A DNA stretch of 64,000 nucleotides from Arion vulgaris (taxonomy: Eukaryota; Mollusca; Gastropoda; Stylommatophora; Arionidae). The position numbers were made by a program, and so were the translations under genes. The stretch covers positions 31,378,703-31,442,702 of the forward strand of contig CM036771.1 in NCBI GenBank assembly GCA_020796225.1. The letters are read 5' to 3'. The notes below the pieces were generated by a model. It was not told the origin of the DNA. It searched no databases and saw only the letters and a list, made by a program, of their open reading frames with translations. Below are positions 53,645 through 63,920 of the stretch, piece after piece (positions within the stretch are counted from its first letter, which is position 1; every line of letters begins with the position of its first letter).

Positions 53645-54330
53645 ATCGTCTAATCAATCTCCTTTAGTCTCGAGAGTAGGACACTGTACTAAGTTACTAC
53701 AATCTCCTTTAGTCTCGAGAGTAGGACACTGTACTAAGTTACTACAATCTCCTTTAGTCTCGGGGTAGGACACTGTACTAAGTTACTACAATCTCATTTA
53801 GTCTCGAGAGTAGGACACTGTACTAAGTTACTACAATCTCCTTTAGTCTCGAGAGTAGGACACTGTACTAAGTTACTACAATCTCCTTTAGTCTCGAGAG
53901 TAGGACACTGTACTAAGTTACTACAATCTCCTTTAGTCTCGAGAGTAGGACACTGTACTAAGTTACTACAATCTCCTTTAGTCTCGAGAGTAGGACACTG
54001 TACTAAGTTACTACAATCTCCTTTAGTCTCGAGAGTAGGACACTGTACTAAGTTACTACAATCTCCTTTAGTCTCGAGAGTAGGACACTGTACTAAGTTA
54101 CTACAATCTCCTTTAGTCTCGAGAGTAGGACACTGTACTAAGTTACTACAATCTCCTTTAGTCTCGAGAGTAGGACACTGTACTAAGTTACTACAATCTC
54201 CTTTAGTCTCGAGAGTAGGACACTGTACTAAGTTACTACAATCTCCTTTAGTCTCGAGAGTAGGACACTGTACTAAGTTACTACAATCTCCTTTAGTCTC
54301 GAGAGTAGGACACTGTACTAAGTTACTACG
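53645..54330. repeat. 45-bp satellite, about 15 copies
   Basis: Unit ctcctttagtctcgagagta + ggacactgtactaagttact + acaat, almost identical in all copies. It lies between the 3' ends of LINE-B (plus) and LINE-C (minus), both ending in gat repeats. The minus-strand 189-codon frame is an artefact. Confidence 0.96.
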
Positions 54331-54344
54331 AATTAGTGCTTTAC

Positions 54345-54860
54345 ATATCATCATCATCATCAAGTAGCTTGTACCTTCCGGAACCTGACTCCCATGACAG
54401 CAGTCCTGAAATACTCTCTGTTCTGTGCAAGTTGACCGACGTCAGCAGCAGTCATTCTCAGACCGCCAATGACATATTGCACCCATCGTCTTCTATTGTC
54501 TTCCTCTAATTTTTCTTCAGGTATCATTCCGTCCAAAATTATCTTCTCTAGGCACTCATATCGTTTGATGTGTCCGAAATATTTAATTTCCTTTGATCTT
54601 ATGTTCTCTAATAGGCAACTCTCTTTAATATTAAGCTGTTGCAGAACATATTTGGCATTATCTCAAGGACTTTCACCAAACTGAGAAGAATATCTGCGTA
54701 AAAGCATCGCATCTAACCAAGCTGGAACATGTTTGTGACACATTGTGAATAATCTATCGGACTGCAATCTACATATTTTCTCTTGAAACCCGCTTCAGTG
54801 AGTTCTACTGTCTACCATTCAATTTAGTTGCAAATGATCTCATTCTGGTTCATTTTGAAC
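54345..54860 (-). mobile_element. LINE-C fragment, reverse transcriptase C-terminus
   Basis: Minus strand: FGESP, stop, DNAKYVLQQLNIKESCLLEN, IRSKEIKYFGHIKRYECLEK, IILDGMIPEEKLEEDNRRRW, VQYVIGGLRMTAADVGQLAQ, NREYFRTAVMGVRFRKVQAT and (gat)n tail. Longer and better preserved than the copy at 31720-31976. One or two stops in the 5' part. Confidence 0.83.
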
Positions 54861-55074
54861 ACAAGAGCACACACACAAGCATATGACATATGAATAGGAT
54901 GGAAAACATGGTCAAGTAACGTTTAGACGCGTAGATAGGCTTAAAGAAACGCATGTAAAATGAAGTGTCTCACAATAACTCTAATTGTGTCAACACTGGG
55001 CCATGGACCGACAGGTAAGTATGGACTCGTATCAATATCTAGTCTTCCGTCCTACTTAGATCTAGGATTGAGTT

Positions 55075-55160
55075 TATTTAGTTGTTCTTGTGTATGTTTG
55101 TGTCCTTGAAAAAAAGACGTATAGTCGAAACGTTAAAAGGAGTTTTACTAGTTTTATGAT
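55075..55160 (+). mobile_element. Possible Penelope-like terminus
   Basis: ccttgaaaaaaagacgtata + gtcgaaacgtt parallels cttgataaagaccttttcgt + cgaaacattg of the Penelope-like ends. It directly precedes the 34-bp satellite. Confidence 0.4.
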
Positions 55161-55164
55161 TTCA

Positions 55165-56605
55165 TTATTTATTGTGCTTGCTTTTGTGATAACATACATA
55201 CATGTCTCTGTTTGCTTTTGTGATAACATACATACATGTCTCTGTTTGCTTTTGTGATAACATACATACATGTCTCTGTTTGCTTTTGTGATAACATACA
55301 TACATGTCTCTGTTTGCTTTTGTGATAACATACATACATGTCTCTGTTTGCTTTTGTGATAACATACATACATGTCTCTGTTTGCTTTTGTGATAACATA
55401 CATACATGTCTCTGTTTGCTTTTGTGATAACATACATACATGTCTCTGTTTGCTTTTGTGATAACATACATACATGTCTCTGTTTGCTTTTGTGATAACA
55501 TACATACATGTCTCTGTTTGCTTTTGTGATAACATACATACATGTCTTTGTTTGCTTTTGTGATAACATACATACATGTCTCTGTTTGCTTTTGTGATAA
55601 CATACATACATGTCTCTGTTTGCTTTTGTGATACCATACATACATGTCTCTGTTTGCTTTTGTGATAACATACATACATGTCTCTGTTTGCTTTTGTGAT
55701 AACATACATACATGTCTCTGTTTGCTTTTGTGATACCATACATACATGTCTCTGTTTGCTTTTGTGATAACATACATACATGTCTCTGTTTGCTTTTGTG
55801 ATAACATACATACATGTCTCTGTTTGCTTTTGTGATACCATAAATACATGTCTCTGTTTGCTTTTGTGATAACATACATACATGTCTCTGTTTGCTTTTG
55901 TGATAACATACATACATGTCTCTGTTTGCTTTTGTGATAACATACATACATGTCTCTGTTTGCTTTTGTGATAACATACATACATGTCTCTGTTTGCTTT
56001 TGTGATAACATACATACATGTCTCTGTTTGCTTTTGTGATAACATACATACATGTCTTTGTTTGCTTTTGTGATAACATACATACATGTCTCTGTTTGCT
56101 TATGTGATAACATACATACATGTCTCTGTTTGCTTTTGTGATAACATACATACATGTCTCTGTTTGCTTTTGTGATAACATACATACATGTCTCTGTTTG
56201 CTTTTGTGATAACATACATACATGTCTCTGTTTGCTTTTGTGATAACATGCATACATGTCTCTGTTTGCTTTTGTGATAACATACATACATGTCTCTGTT
56301 TGCTTTTGTCATAACATACATACATGTCTCTGTTTGCTTTTGTGATAACATACATACATGTCTCTGTTTGCTTTTGTCATAACATACATACATGTCTCTG
56401 TTTGCTTTTGTGATAACATGCATACATGTCTCTGTTTGCTTTTGTGATAACATACATACATGTCTCTGTTTGCTTTTGTGATAACATACATACATGTCTC
56501 TGTTTGCTTTTGTGATAACATACATACATGTCTCTGTTTGCTTTTGTGATAACATACATACATGTCTTTGTTTGCTTTTGTGATAACATACATACATGTC
56601 TTTGT
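55165..56605. repeat. 34-bp satellite, about 42 copies
   Basis: Unit gcttttgtgataacatacat + acatgtctctgttt. Very homogeneous; variants (ataccatac, gtcataac, catgcatac, tctttg) recur in spaced copies. The minus-strand frames of up to 396 codons run through all three frames because the unit has no stop; they are not genes. Confidence 0.97.
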
Positions 56606-56970
56606 CCTAAAAACGTCAATTTATTAAGTATAACCGTAGTCTCCCCTCGGTTTTCTCTAGATCTGATCTGATCCGCTCTGACCACCTCAGATTGGTAGGT
56701 TTCTGTACATGGCAGAATAATCAACACATTTTGCTGATAACAACTGAGGAATGCAACAATTAACATAAATTTGACGACTACAACGAAGAAGGTAACAACG
56801 ATGTCAAGTGTGGTTACAACAACAACAACAACAACTACGAGGTCAGCATAACGACTACAACGACAGACACAACAACGAACATCATCATGAATACAACAAT
56901 GTAAGCAATAATAATAACCATTAATGTCACATCAATGAACATAACAATAACTATTACAAAGAACAATTTG
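56606..56970. other. AC-rich spacer
   Basis: acaacaacaacaacaacaac near 56816; no gene supported. Confidence 0.4.
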
Positions 56971-57180
56971 TCTTCTTCTTCTTCTTCTGCGAACGCCCGC
57001 TGTCAATTCAGGCGGCAGCCATGACGCCTGGTATTGCGCTTCAGACTGCTGTTTGCGTGAGGCATGCTTACCATTTGACTGGTGTCCCTTGCCATGCGGT
57101 GGGCCTTCGTCGGCTTCAGATGTACTTGAAGATTAGATCCTTCAAGTATTATCGTCCCAAAGAACACAACAACGACCATC
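56971..57180 (-). other. Unclassified segment with GAA-type end
   Basis: On the minus strand it ends gcgttcgcagaagaagaaga, like S-delta (gcgttcgaagaagaag). The part before it is different (LQVHLKPTKAHRMARDTSQM in one frame, then SMPHANSSLKRNTRRHGCRL). It could be another dispersed element or a decayed exon; a gtaagc follows tcaaatg. Confidence 0.3.
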
Positions 57181-57214
57181 ACACAGACCACACAAATAAA
57201 TGACATGAACAGTA

Positions 57215-57650
57215 GAACAAGGATCACAATGACACATATAAAGTACACAGCAATGACACATATAAAGTACACAACAATGACACATAAAGTACACAGCAAT
57301 GACACATATAAAGTACACAGCAATGACCACCACATAGGCAACACAAATGAATTTCACAAATAGTAGAAAAGCGACCAACGTGAAGAACACACCGACCAAT
57401 ACAAAGAATACAACAATGATCATCCTGGAGAATAAAACGGGTTAACATAAAGCACACAGCAAAGACTATCCTGGAGAATGCGACGACCATCCTGGAGAAT
57501 GCAACGACCACCCTAGAGGATACAACGACCAATACGAACACCACAACACTGACCATCATGAATAACACACTGAGCAATACAAAGAACACACATATGACAC
57601 AAAACCCCAACATTGACCAACACAAAAATTACTACAATGACTAACACAAA
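57215..57650. repeat. AC-rich degenerate repeats
   Basis: agcaatgacacatataaagt + acac repeats (57220-57325), then gcaacgaccatcctggagaa repeats (57420-57520). Confidence 0.8.
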
Positions 57651-57654
57651 AACA

Positions 57655-58365
57655 CAACAATTACCAACACAAAGAACTCAACTCTGACCACAATGAATAA
57701 CACAATGACCAACACAAAGAACACAACTCTGACCACAATGAATAACACAATGACCAACACAAAGAACACAACTCTGACCACAATGAATAACACAATGACC
57801 AACACAAAGAACACAACTCTGACCACAATGAATAACACAATGACCAACACAAAGAACACAACTCTGACCACAATGAATAACACAATAACCAACACAAAGA
57901 ACACAGCTCTGACCACAATGAATAACACAATGACCAACACAAAGAACACAACATGACCAACACAAAAACACTACAGTGACTAACACAAAAACGACCAACA
58001 CAAAGAACCCAACACTGACCACCATGAACAGCACAATGACCAACACAAAGACCACACTGACCACCATGAACAGCACAATGACCAACACAAAGAACCCAAC
58101 ACTGACCACCATGAACAGCACAATGACCAACACAAAGAACCCAACACTGACCACCATGAACAGCACAATGACCAACACAAAGAGACCAACACTGACCACC
58201 ATGAACAGCACAATGACCAACACAAAGAACCCAACACTGACCACCATGAACAGCACAATGACCAACACAAAGAACCCAACACTGACCACCATGAACAGCA
58301 CAATGACCAACACAAAGAACCCAACACTGACCACCATGAACAGCACAATGAGATGGGAAAGAAGA
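57655..58365. repeat. 45-bp AC-rich satellite, two subfamilies
   Basis: Left block unit aacacaatgaccaacacaaa + gaacacaactctgaccacaa + tgaat (57660-57960). Right block unit aacagcacaatgaccaacac + aaagaacccaacactgacca + ccatg (58000-58350). Same period and clearly related, so one array split into two homogenised blocks. Confidence 0.94.
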
Positions 58366-58461
58366 AGACACAACAATTAAAACAATAATAACAACAATGA
58401 ATGACAGAAAAAACAAACCACTACGTACCCAACAAGTGCTGTGCAGATCATCATAACTAAC

Positions 58462-58716
58462 CAGTCGACGTGGATTGTTAGCTATTGCCCATCCCTTTCT
58501 TCTGATTGGTGTGCGTGTCACCTCAACCTTTCTTGGTGTTCCGCCTCTGCTGGAGACATTGAGACCACTGTCTGAAAAGGCGGCTCTTTCACCTGCCCTT
58601 TCTGCCGCAGCAGCCGAGTTTCGAGCCAATGTAGCAGCGAAAACAGCACTTCGTGCATGATAGCTATCAAATTTGGTTCCATTCTCATTGTGGTCTATAG
58701 CGTGGATTCGAGGCAT
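58462..58716 (-). CDS. Candidate coding exon of an unidentified host gene
   Basis: An 85-codon minus-strand frame starts at ATG 58716, with an in-frame TGA directly upstream. It ends at a strong splice-donor-like junction (cgactg|gttagt, 58462/58461) in phase 0. The peptide MPRIHAIDHNENGTKFDSYH, ARSAVFAATLARNSAAAAER, AGERAAFSDSGLNVSSRGGT, PRKVEVTRTPIRRKGWAIAN, NPRRL is non-repetitive, GC-rich compared with the surroundings and basic at its end. I recognise no domain, signal peptide or membrane segment. The open frame continues past the donor into the AC-rich array, which I take as intron. A 3' splice site could lie at tgcag 15 bases upstream of the ATG. It could also be a fragment of a retrogene or unknown element. 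Confidence 0.4.
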
Positions 58717-59003
58717 TCAGACCTCAATGCTGCAGATATCCACAACGGTCATTGATCACTCAAAGTTCAAGAAATGTAACAATGATGTGACCACTGACCA
58801 TTCATATTTCACATTTGTTATGACAGTGTGACCACTGATAAATGATCTTTCAAAGATTACATAGATGCAACGTAGTATTGTGTGTTTATAAACATCTTTA
58901 AGCGTAGATCTTATATCATCAGGCAGAGATGATTGGTAAACATTGCTTGGTTATGTTGCCCTGGAGGGCTGATGTTAATCCTTACACAAATGAAATATGA
59001 ATC
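58717..59003. other. Spacer upstream of the candidate exon
   Basis: No TATA box or clear promoter seen. A short tgaccactga-cat repeat occurs near 58790 and 58830. Confidence 0.35.
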
Positions 59004-59249
59004 AATGAAAATCCTGGCATATCCTTTATAAGACGTCGCCATCAACCACAGTAAATGAGTCGTCGACACCACTAGACACCACTTAAACATTCAGTAGTTT
59101 GCCATTGTTTTCTGAACGGTGAGGTCTACTTTTACTGTTTTTAAAAATCTACGAGAACAAATTTCTTTCTAAATTTCCAGCCGCGGTGTTTGAACCAGGT
59201 ACTTTTGGGATGTGATCGAGCTCACTACCGCTAAGTCAGAGACGCCCAC
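59004..59249 (-). mobile_element. S-gamma tRNA-derived SINE, complete
   Basis: Minus strand: gtgggcgtctctgacttagc + ggtagtgagc (A box), gtacctggttcaaacaccgc (B box), caaactactgaatgtttaag, gatatgccaggattttc. gaaatat on both sides may be a remnant of target repeats. Confidence 0.85.
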
Positions 59250-59319
59250 GAAATATACATACTAGCTGAAAGAGTTAATTGATTAAGTACCGAGAATAAA
59301 TACGAATACGTAGATACAA

Positions 59320-59640
59320 TGATGCAAGGATACGGCAATATATGATGTATGGATATGGCAATGTATGATGTGTGGATACAGCAATGTATGATGTGTGGAT
59401 ACAGCAATGTATGATGTGTGGATACAGCAATGTATGATGTGTGGATACGGCAATATATGATGTGTGGATACAGCAATGTATAATGTATAGACAAGGCAAT
59501 GTATAATGTATAGCCAAGGCAATGTATAATGTATAGACAAGGCAATGTATAATGTATAGACAAGGCAATGTATAATGTATAGCCAAGGCAATGTATAATG
59601 TATAGCAAGGCGATGTATAATGTATAGACAAGGCGAGAGG
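59320..59640. repeat. 23-bp minisatellite, two variants
   Basis: ggatacagcaatgtatgatg + tgt in the left half, agacaaggcaatgtataatg + tat in the right half, about 13 copies. Confidence 0.94.
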
Positions 59641-59819
59641 ACTAATGCTATCGCGATGGTCATTAACTTGTCTACTCTTAACGACGAGATTCATTAACAC
59701 TAATGTACCGCAAGCCAAATGACAAACCATTCTGACTGTATCAACTTTCTAACAAGTATTTCCAAAACAAAGCATTAAATAAAAATAAATTATTCACACG
59801 ATTAATTTGTTATTTCTAT

Positions 59820-60062
59820 CTAATCATTTGTAGAATACATCACATTTGTAGAATACATCACATTTGTAGAATACATCAGATTTGTAGAATACACCAGATT
59901 TGTAGAATACATCAGATTTGTAGAATACACCAGATTTGTAGAATAATCAGATTTGTAGAATACATCAGATTTGTAGAATACATCAGATTTGTAGAATACA
60001 CCAGATTTGTAGAATACATCAGATTTGTAGAATACATCAGATTTGTAGAATACATCAGATGA
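59820..60062. repeat. 18-bp minisatellite, about 13 copies
   Basis: Unit atttgtagaatacatcag with acatcac and acaccag variants. Confidence 0.95.
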
Positions 60063-60079
60063 ATGGATAGAGCATCATC

Positions 60080-60560
60080 CATTAACATTTTTTTAAATTT
60101 AAAAACAAGGTGTAAAACTATGGCTTTAACAAACGTATAAATGTTATTATACAGTAGTGAATGTTGGAAAATGTCCCAACACATAATACACAAGTTGGAG
60201 ACATTTCAGAATAAATGTTTAAGAAGAATCCTGCAAATTTTCTGGCCAAATAACATAACAAATGAGGAGCTTTTGAAACGAACAGACTGTGCATCATTGG
60301 AGACCATCATTAAGAGACGAAGATGGAGGTGTATTGGACATGTATGTTGTATGCCAGTAAGGGCATTGGCTAGGTCAGCTCTCAGATAGACAGCGGATGG
60401 GAACAGAAGGCCTGGACGTACAAAGGAAACATGGAGAAGAACGGTGGAGAGAGAGAGAGTTGAAGAAGTGTGACCTGACGTGGGAGACGGTTGGTAGAAA
60501 GGCAACATAACAGGCAACAGTGAAAGTCTCTTGTGGAAACCGTATATGTTAATCGGGACA
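60080..60560 (+). mobile_element. LINE-F fragment, reverse transcriptase C-terminus
   Basis: LLYSSECWKMSQHIIHKLET, FQNKCLRRILQIFWPNNITN, EELLKRTDCASLETIIKRRR, WRCIGHVCCMPVRALARSAL, stop, TADGNRRPGRTKETWRRTVE. This is the YGSECW...FQxKCLRRIL...FWPxxITNEEL...RRWRWIGHVLRM...GRPKxTWRRTVE signature common in animal LINEs. Two further frame breaks follow. It ends in gatagatagata. Confidence 0.87.
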
Positions 60561-60581
60561 CAAAGATGATGTAGATAGATA

Positions 60582-60817
60582 GATAAGTATGAAAATCGTG
60601 GCATATCCTTTACAGGATGTAGTCATCAACCACAGTAAACGAGTCGTTGATTTTCTAGGCACCACTTATACGTTCAGTAGTTTGACATTGCTTTCTGAAC
60701 AGTCAGGTCTATTTTTACCTTTCGTAAAATGCCACGGAAACGATTTGCTTCTAAACAGCCTGCCACAGAGTTTGTACCAAGTACGCTTGGGTGGTGATCG
60801 AGCTCATTGATAAGTAT
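60582..60817 (-). mobile_element. S-gamma SINE, 5'-truncated, with exact 9-bp target repeats
   Basis: gataagtat is exact at 60582-60590 and 60809-60817. The insert has gaaaatcgtggcatatcctt to gatcgagctcatt and stops short of the A box. It landed in the tail of LINE-F. Confidence 0.83.
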
Positions 60818-61077
60818 ACTGGAGTTAAACTAGAGATCCACTAGACAGGAAACAGGTTTGCATAGAGATATACTGCTGACCATTAAAAGAAGGCAGAGGT
60901 TGATGAAGCCAACAAGATTAATTAAAGAAAAACAATACGAGATACCTTTGTTCAACAGACGAATAATGAAGAAAAAGACATTGAAAAAACATCGATTAAG
61001 CAAGACGACGATAGTTTGCAAGTTTAGCAAATATCGATTACATGGCAGGAGTGATAATAATGTTAGAAAATGTCATG
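60818..61077. other. Spacer
   Basis: The plus frame from 60858 is lysine/arginine-rich and has no recognised domain. Confidence 0.3.
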
Positions 61078-61152
61078 AGAGAGAGAGACAGAGAGAGAGA
61101 GAGAGGGAGAGAGAGACAGACAGAGAGAGAGAGATAGAGAGAGAGAGAGAAC
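61078..61152. repeat. GA microsatellite
   Basis: gagagagacagagagagaga and similar. Confidence 0.93.
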
Positions 61153-61194
61153 GGAAGATATTATCAGTTATAGCAAGATCATGAATTAGCAAAC

Positions 61195-61605
61195 TATGAA
61201 TGTTATGGTGATGTTTGGCATTCATTGTGAATGAAATCTGCGGGTGGGTTCGTTTGCTGCGTTTAGATATCACATCAACTGAACTAAACGCAGCTTAATC
61301 AATAAACTCAAGCTTAGTTTCCCTGCAAGTTGTTATATGTTTTTTGACGACACAATATCACACTCATACACATGTGACATACACATGCGACATACACATG
61401 CGAATACATGTAATAACACGATAATGAATAAAATAAGATTGTTGGACATACAATGAAAACATCAAGAGGAAGGGGTAGACCAAGAGAAAGATGGATTGAT
61501 GGAGACACAGACATCTTAAAACTCCACAATATCACAACATATCAAGCGTCCGAGCATACACTATCTAGGAAACCATTCTCTGTTAAATCTGCGACGTCTC
61601 GCCTG
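61195..61605 (+). mobile_element. LINE-G fragment, copy 1
   Basis: gttatggtgatgtttggcat, cacatcaactgaactaaac, cttagtttccctgca, ttgacgacacaatatcac, then coding KTSRGRGRPRERWIDGDTDI, LKLHNITTYQASEHTLSRKP and FSVKSATS. The second half is the GRPRERWxD C-terminal LINE block. Copy 2 at 61862-62400 keeps the same order. Confidence 0.65.
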
Positions 61606-61612
61606 TGTGTTT

Positions 61613-61861
61613 CCAGGGCCCAGAAAACGGGAGCAAAGAATAGTAACACTGCGACCTACAAAACATGTCGTAAGAGGCGATTGATGTAGGTAAGGGAAGC
61701 TACCATAATGAATAAAAAGCGTCGCAGAAATCAGATGTGCTGGCCTACTTGTAGGCGCATAACTACCACAACGTATAATCGCTCTTAGGCTCAGATCATT
61801 TACAACTCCCAAAGGATGGTTTAACAAGTGGTCGATATGGAGCGCTGGAAGAAGAAGAAGA
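61613..61861 (+). mobile_element. S-delta element between the two LINE-G copies
   Basis: agggcccagaaaacgggagc, aaagaatagtaacactgcga, catgtcgtaagaggcgattg, gtgctggcctacttgtaggc and gctggaagaagaagaagaat. Confidence 0.83.
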
Positions 61862-62400
61862 ATGTTACGGCGATGTTTGCCCTCCGGAATGAAACCTGCA
61901 GCTCAGTTTACTGCGTGTAGACGTCACATCAACTGAACTAATCTTTCTTTTTAATCAATATTTATCTTCGCTTAGTTTCCATGCAAAATGTCATATGTAC
62001 TTTGGCAACACAATATTACTAGTCGCATCCACAAAATAGGAATCAAATAAGGTTAAACATCAAATGTCATATGTTTAACAATATTACTATCGCATCCAAA
62101 AATAGGAATAAATAGGTTGTTAAACATCAAATGTCATATGTACTTTGGCAACACAATATTACTAGTCGCATCCACAAAATAGGAATCAAATAAGGTTGTT
62201 AAACATCAAATGGAATCTTCCAAAGGAAGGGCAGACCAAAAAAAAGATAGATTGATGGAGTCACAGACATTTTAAACTCCAAAATATCACAGCATATCAA
62301 GCAACCGAGCGTGCAATATCTCGGACACCGATCATCAGTTAAATCTGCGATGCCTAGCGGCAAAAAGAAGCAGAGAAAGACAAAAGAAAGAGGAAGAGGC
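61862..62400 (+). mobile_element. LINE-G fragment, copy 2
   Basis: gttacggcgatgtttgccct, cacatcaactgaactaatc, cgcttagtttccatgcaaaa, then a threefold repeat of tggcaacacaatattactag + tcgcatccacaaaatagg (62000-62210), then SSKGRADQKKDRLMESQTF-type coding remnant and gcatatcaagcaaccgagcg. Confidence 0.65.
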
Positions 62401-62639
62401 TGAACATAACAAAATCAACACGTTGTCAGAATAAATGTGCAATGTTGGGGGTGAAATATCAAAGTACGGCTATGACTTGTCAAATTGATGTCTGCACTTA
62501 GTAATGTATCTATTCTTGATGTATCATGTGTATAAGACTGTGGTAAAGATGTCAGCACAATCACTGTACATCTGCACAGAGCATATGATAAAAACCTGTC
62601 AATGAGAACTGCAGATGCAGGTAAAATATATACCAACTG

Positions 62640-63240
62640 ATGACAAGTAGACCCTGGGGTCATGCTCGAGTCTGTCTGTCATTCTATCTATCTATTGTCT
62701 ATTCCCAGGTGGAAGTTGGAGTTGGCTGTCCACTCTTGCCGTTAAGTGTAGGGATGGGAGCTTTATTTTGCGTTCTAGGGCCATATGAGTCGCCCTTGTG
62801 TTACATCCGTGTTTATGAAGTGCGGTCTTGATATTGCCTATCCATCTTTTTCTTGGTCGTCCCTTAGCTCTAGTACCCGATCTTTTTTATTGTATGCTGT
62901 TAGTGGTGGTTGGTTGTATTTCATTTTCATTAAATGTCCACACCACTGCATGTGTTGTCTTTCGATGTATTCGGTGCATGAAGTTATGCCCAGTCTGCTT
63001 CTGATGTCCTCATTTCGTAGTCTGTCTTTCCTAGTGACTCCCAGTGCCTTCCACAAGCACATGTCTGTCATTGCACTCCGGATATGTCCACAGGTGCTTC
63101 GATCCACTTCGCAATATCTCCAACAGCGTCCAGGGACTAACCGTACCAACTCGATGTTGATTGATGAGCCTACCCGTATACATGTTGTGCTGTTCTGTTC
63201 TGGACACTCTAATCTTCAATCCAAGCTCTAGTAATCTAGA
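62640..63240 (-). mobile_element. LINE-A2-like fragment, reverse transcriptase C-terminus
   Basis: Minus strand: MCLWKALGVTRKDRLRNEDI, RSRLGITSCTEYIERQHMQW, CGHLMKMKYNQPPLTAYNKK, DRVLELRDDQEKDG. The GVTRKDRLRNEDIR and HLMKM blocks identify the LINE end. Upstream sequence to 63240 fits the preceding region less clearly. Confidence 0.78.
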
Positions 63241-63414
63241 GGTTTGCATACAACCACCAATACAGTGTGACTATATTATTGACATGAGCTAACATTTCCC
63301 AGTCTTCGTGTGTAATGAAGAACAACTATAAAAACATTGTTCAACAACACACAACTACATCTCCTGGCACACCTAGTTCATTGTTGTTATAGTAAAGGAA
63401 CATGTAGTCGAAAA

Positions 63415-63772
63415 ACATAAATGTGCTTTTGAATATAAGTGTTACAGTAGAGTCCCTTCGTATACCTTAGACAGAGAAGAGAAGAAATAGATCTATACAG
63501 AAAGAACTCACAATCAAAGAAATGTTACAAATAAGAATGAGAAAATTGAAGTATTTTGGACAAATAAAGAGACACGAGGGCTGTATAAGACCATTATAGA
63601 AGGAGGCATCCCGGAAAAGATGAAGACCACGGAGAAGATGGATTCAATATGTAACTTATGATTTGAGCAGAGGCGGGACATCTGGCCTATGAGAGAGAGA
63701 GATAGAGAGAAGTTCTGAAGGACTTTATAGTTGGCAAAGTTCTGCTGAGGACAAACTATTTGATAATGAAGG
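63415..63772 (+). mobile_element. LINE-B fragment
   Basis: aaatgtgcttttgaatataa + gtgttacagtagagtccctt (FEYKCYSRV), gaaagaactcacaatcaaag, gaagtattttggacaaataa, ggcatcccggaaaagatgaa, gaggcgggacatctggccta and gttctgctgaggacaaacta. Many small deletions; inactive. Confidence 0.8.
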
Positions 63773-63784
63773 AACATGCAATTT

Positions 63785-63920
63785 CGTCCTAGCTAGTTGG
63801 TGATATCGTCCTAGCTAGTTGGTGATATCGTCCTAGCTGGTAGGTGATATCGTCCTAGCTAGTTGGTGATATCGTCCTAGCTAGTTGGTGATATCGTCCT
63901 AGCTAGTTGGTGATATCAGG
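63785..63920. repeat. 22-bp minisatellite, 6 copies
   Basis: Unit gatatcgtcctagctagttg + gt, nearly identical copies. Confidence 0.94.

Noticed and set aside
53794..54363. 189-codon frame SNLVQCPTLETKGDC repeats
   Set aside because: Artefact of the 45-bp satellite.
55074..56597. Minus-strand frames of 337-396 codons
   Set aside because: They are the three frames of a 34-bp satellite without stop codons.
57661..58376. Long minus-strand frames rich in C, V, W and S
   Set aside because: Translation of the 45-bp AC-rich array. Only the non-repetitive first 85 codons of the 58716 frame are kept as a candidate exon.
60858..61184. Basic 108-codon plus-strand frame
   Set aside because: Runs into a GA microsatellite (RERERE) and has no recognised domain.
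62838..63149. 103-codon minus-strand host gene
   Set aside because: Contains the GVTRKDRLRNEDIR...GHLMKM block of LINE-A2, so it is a retroelement remnant.
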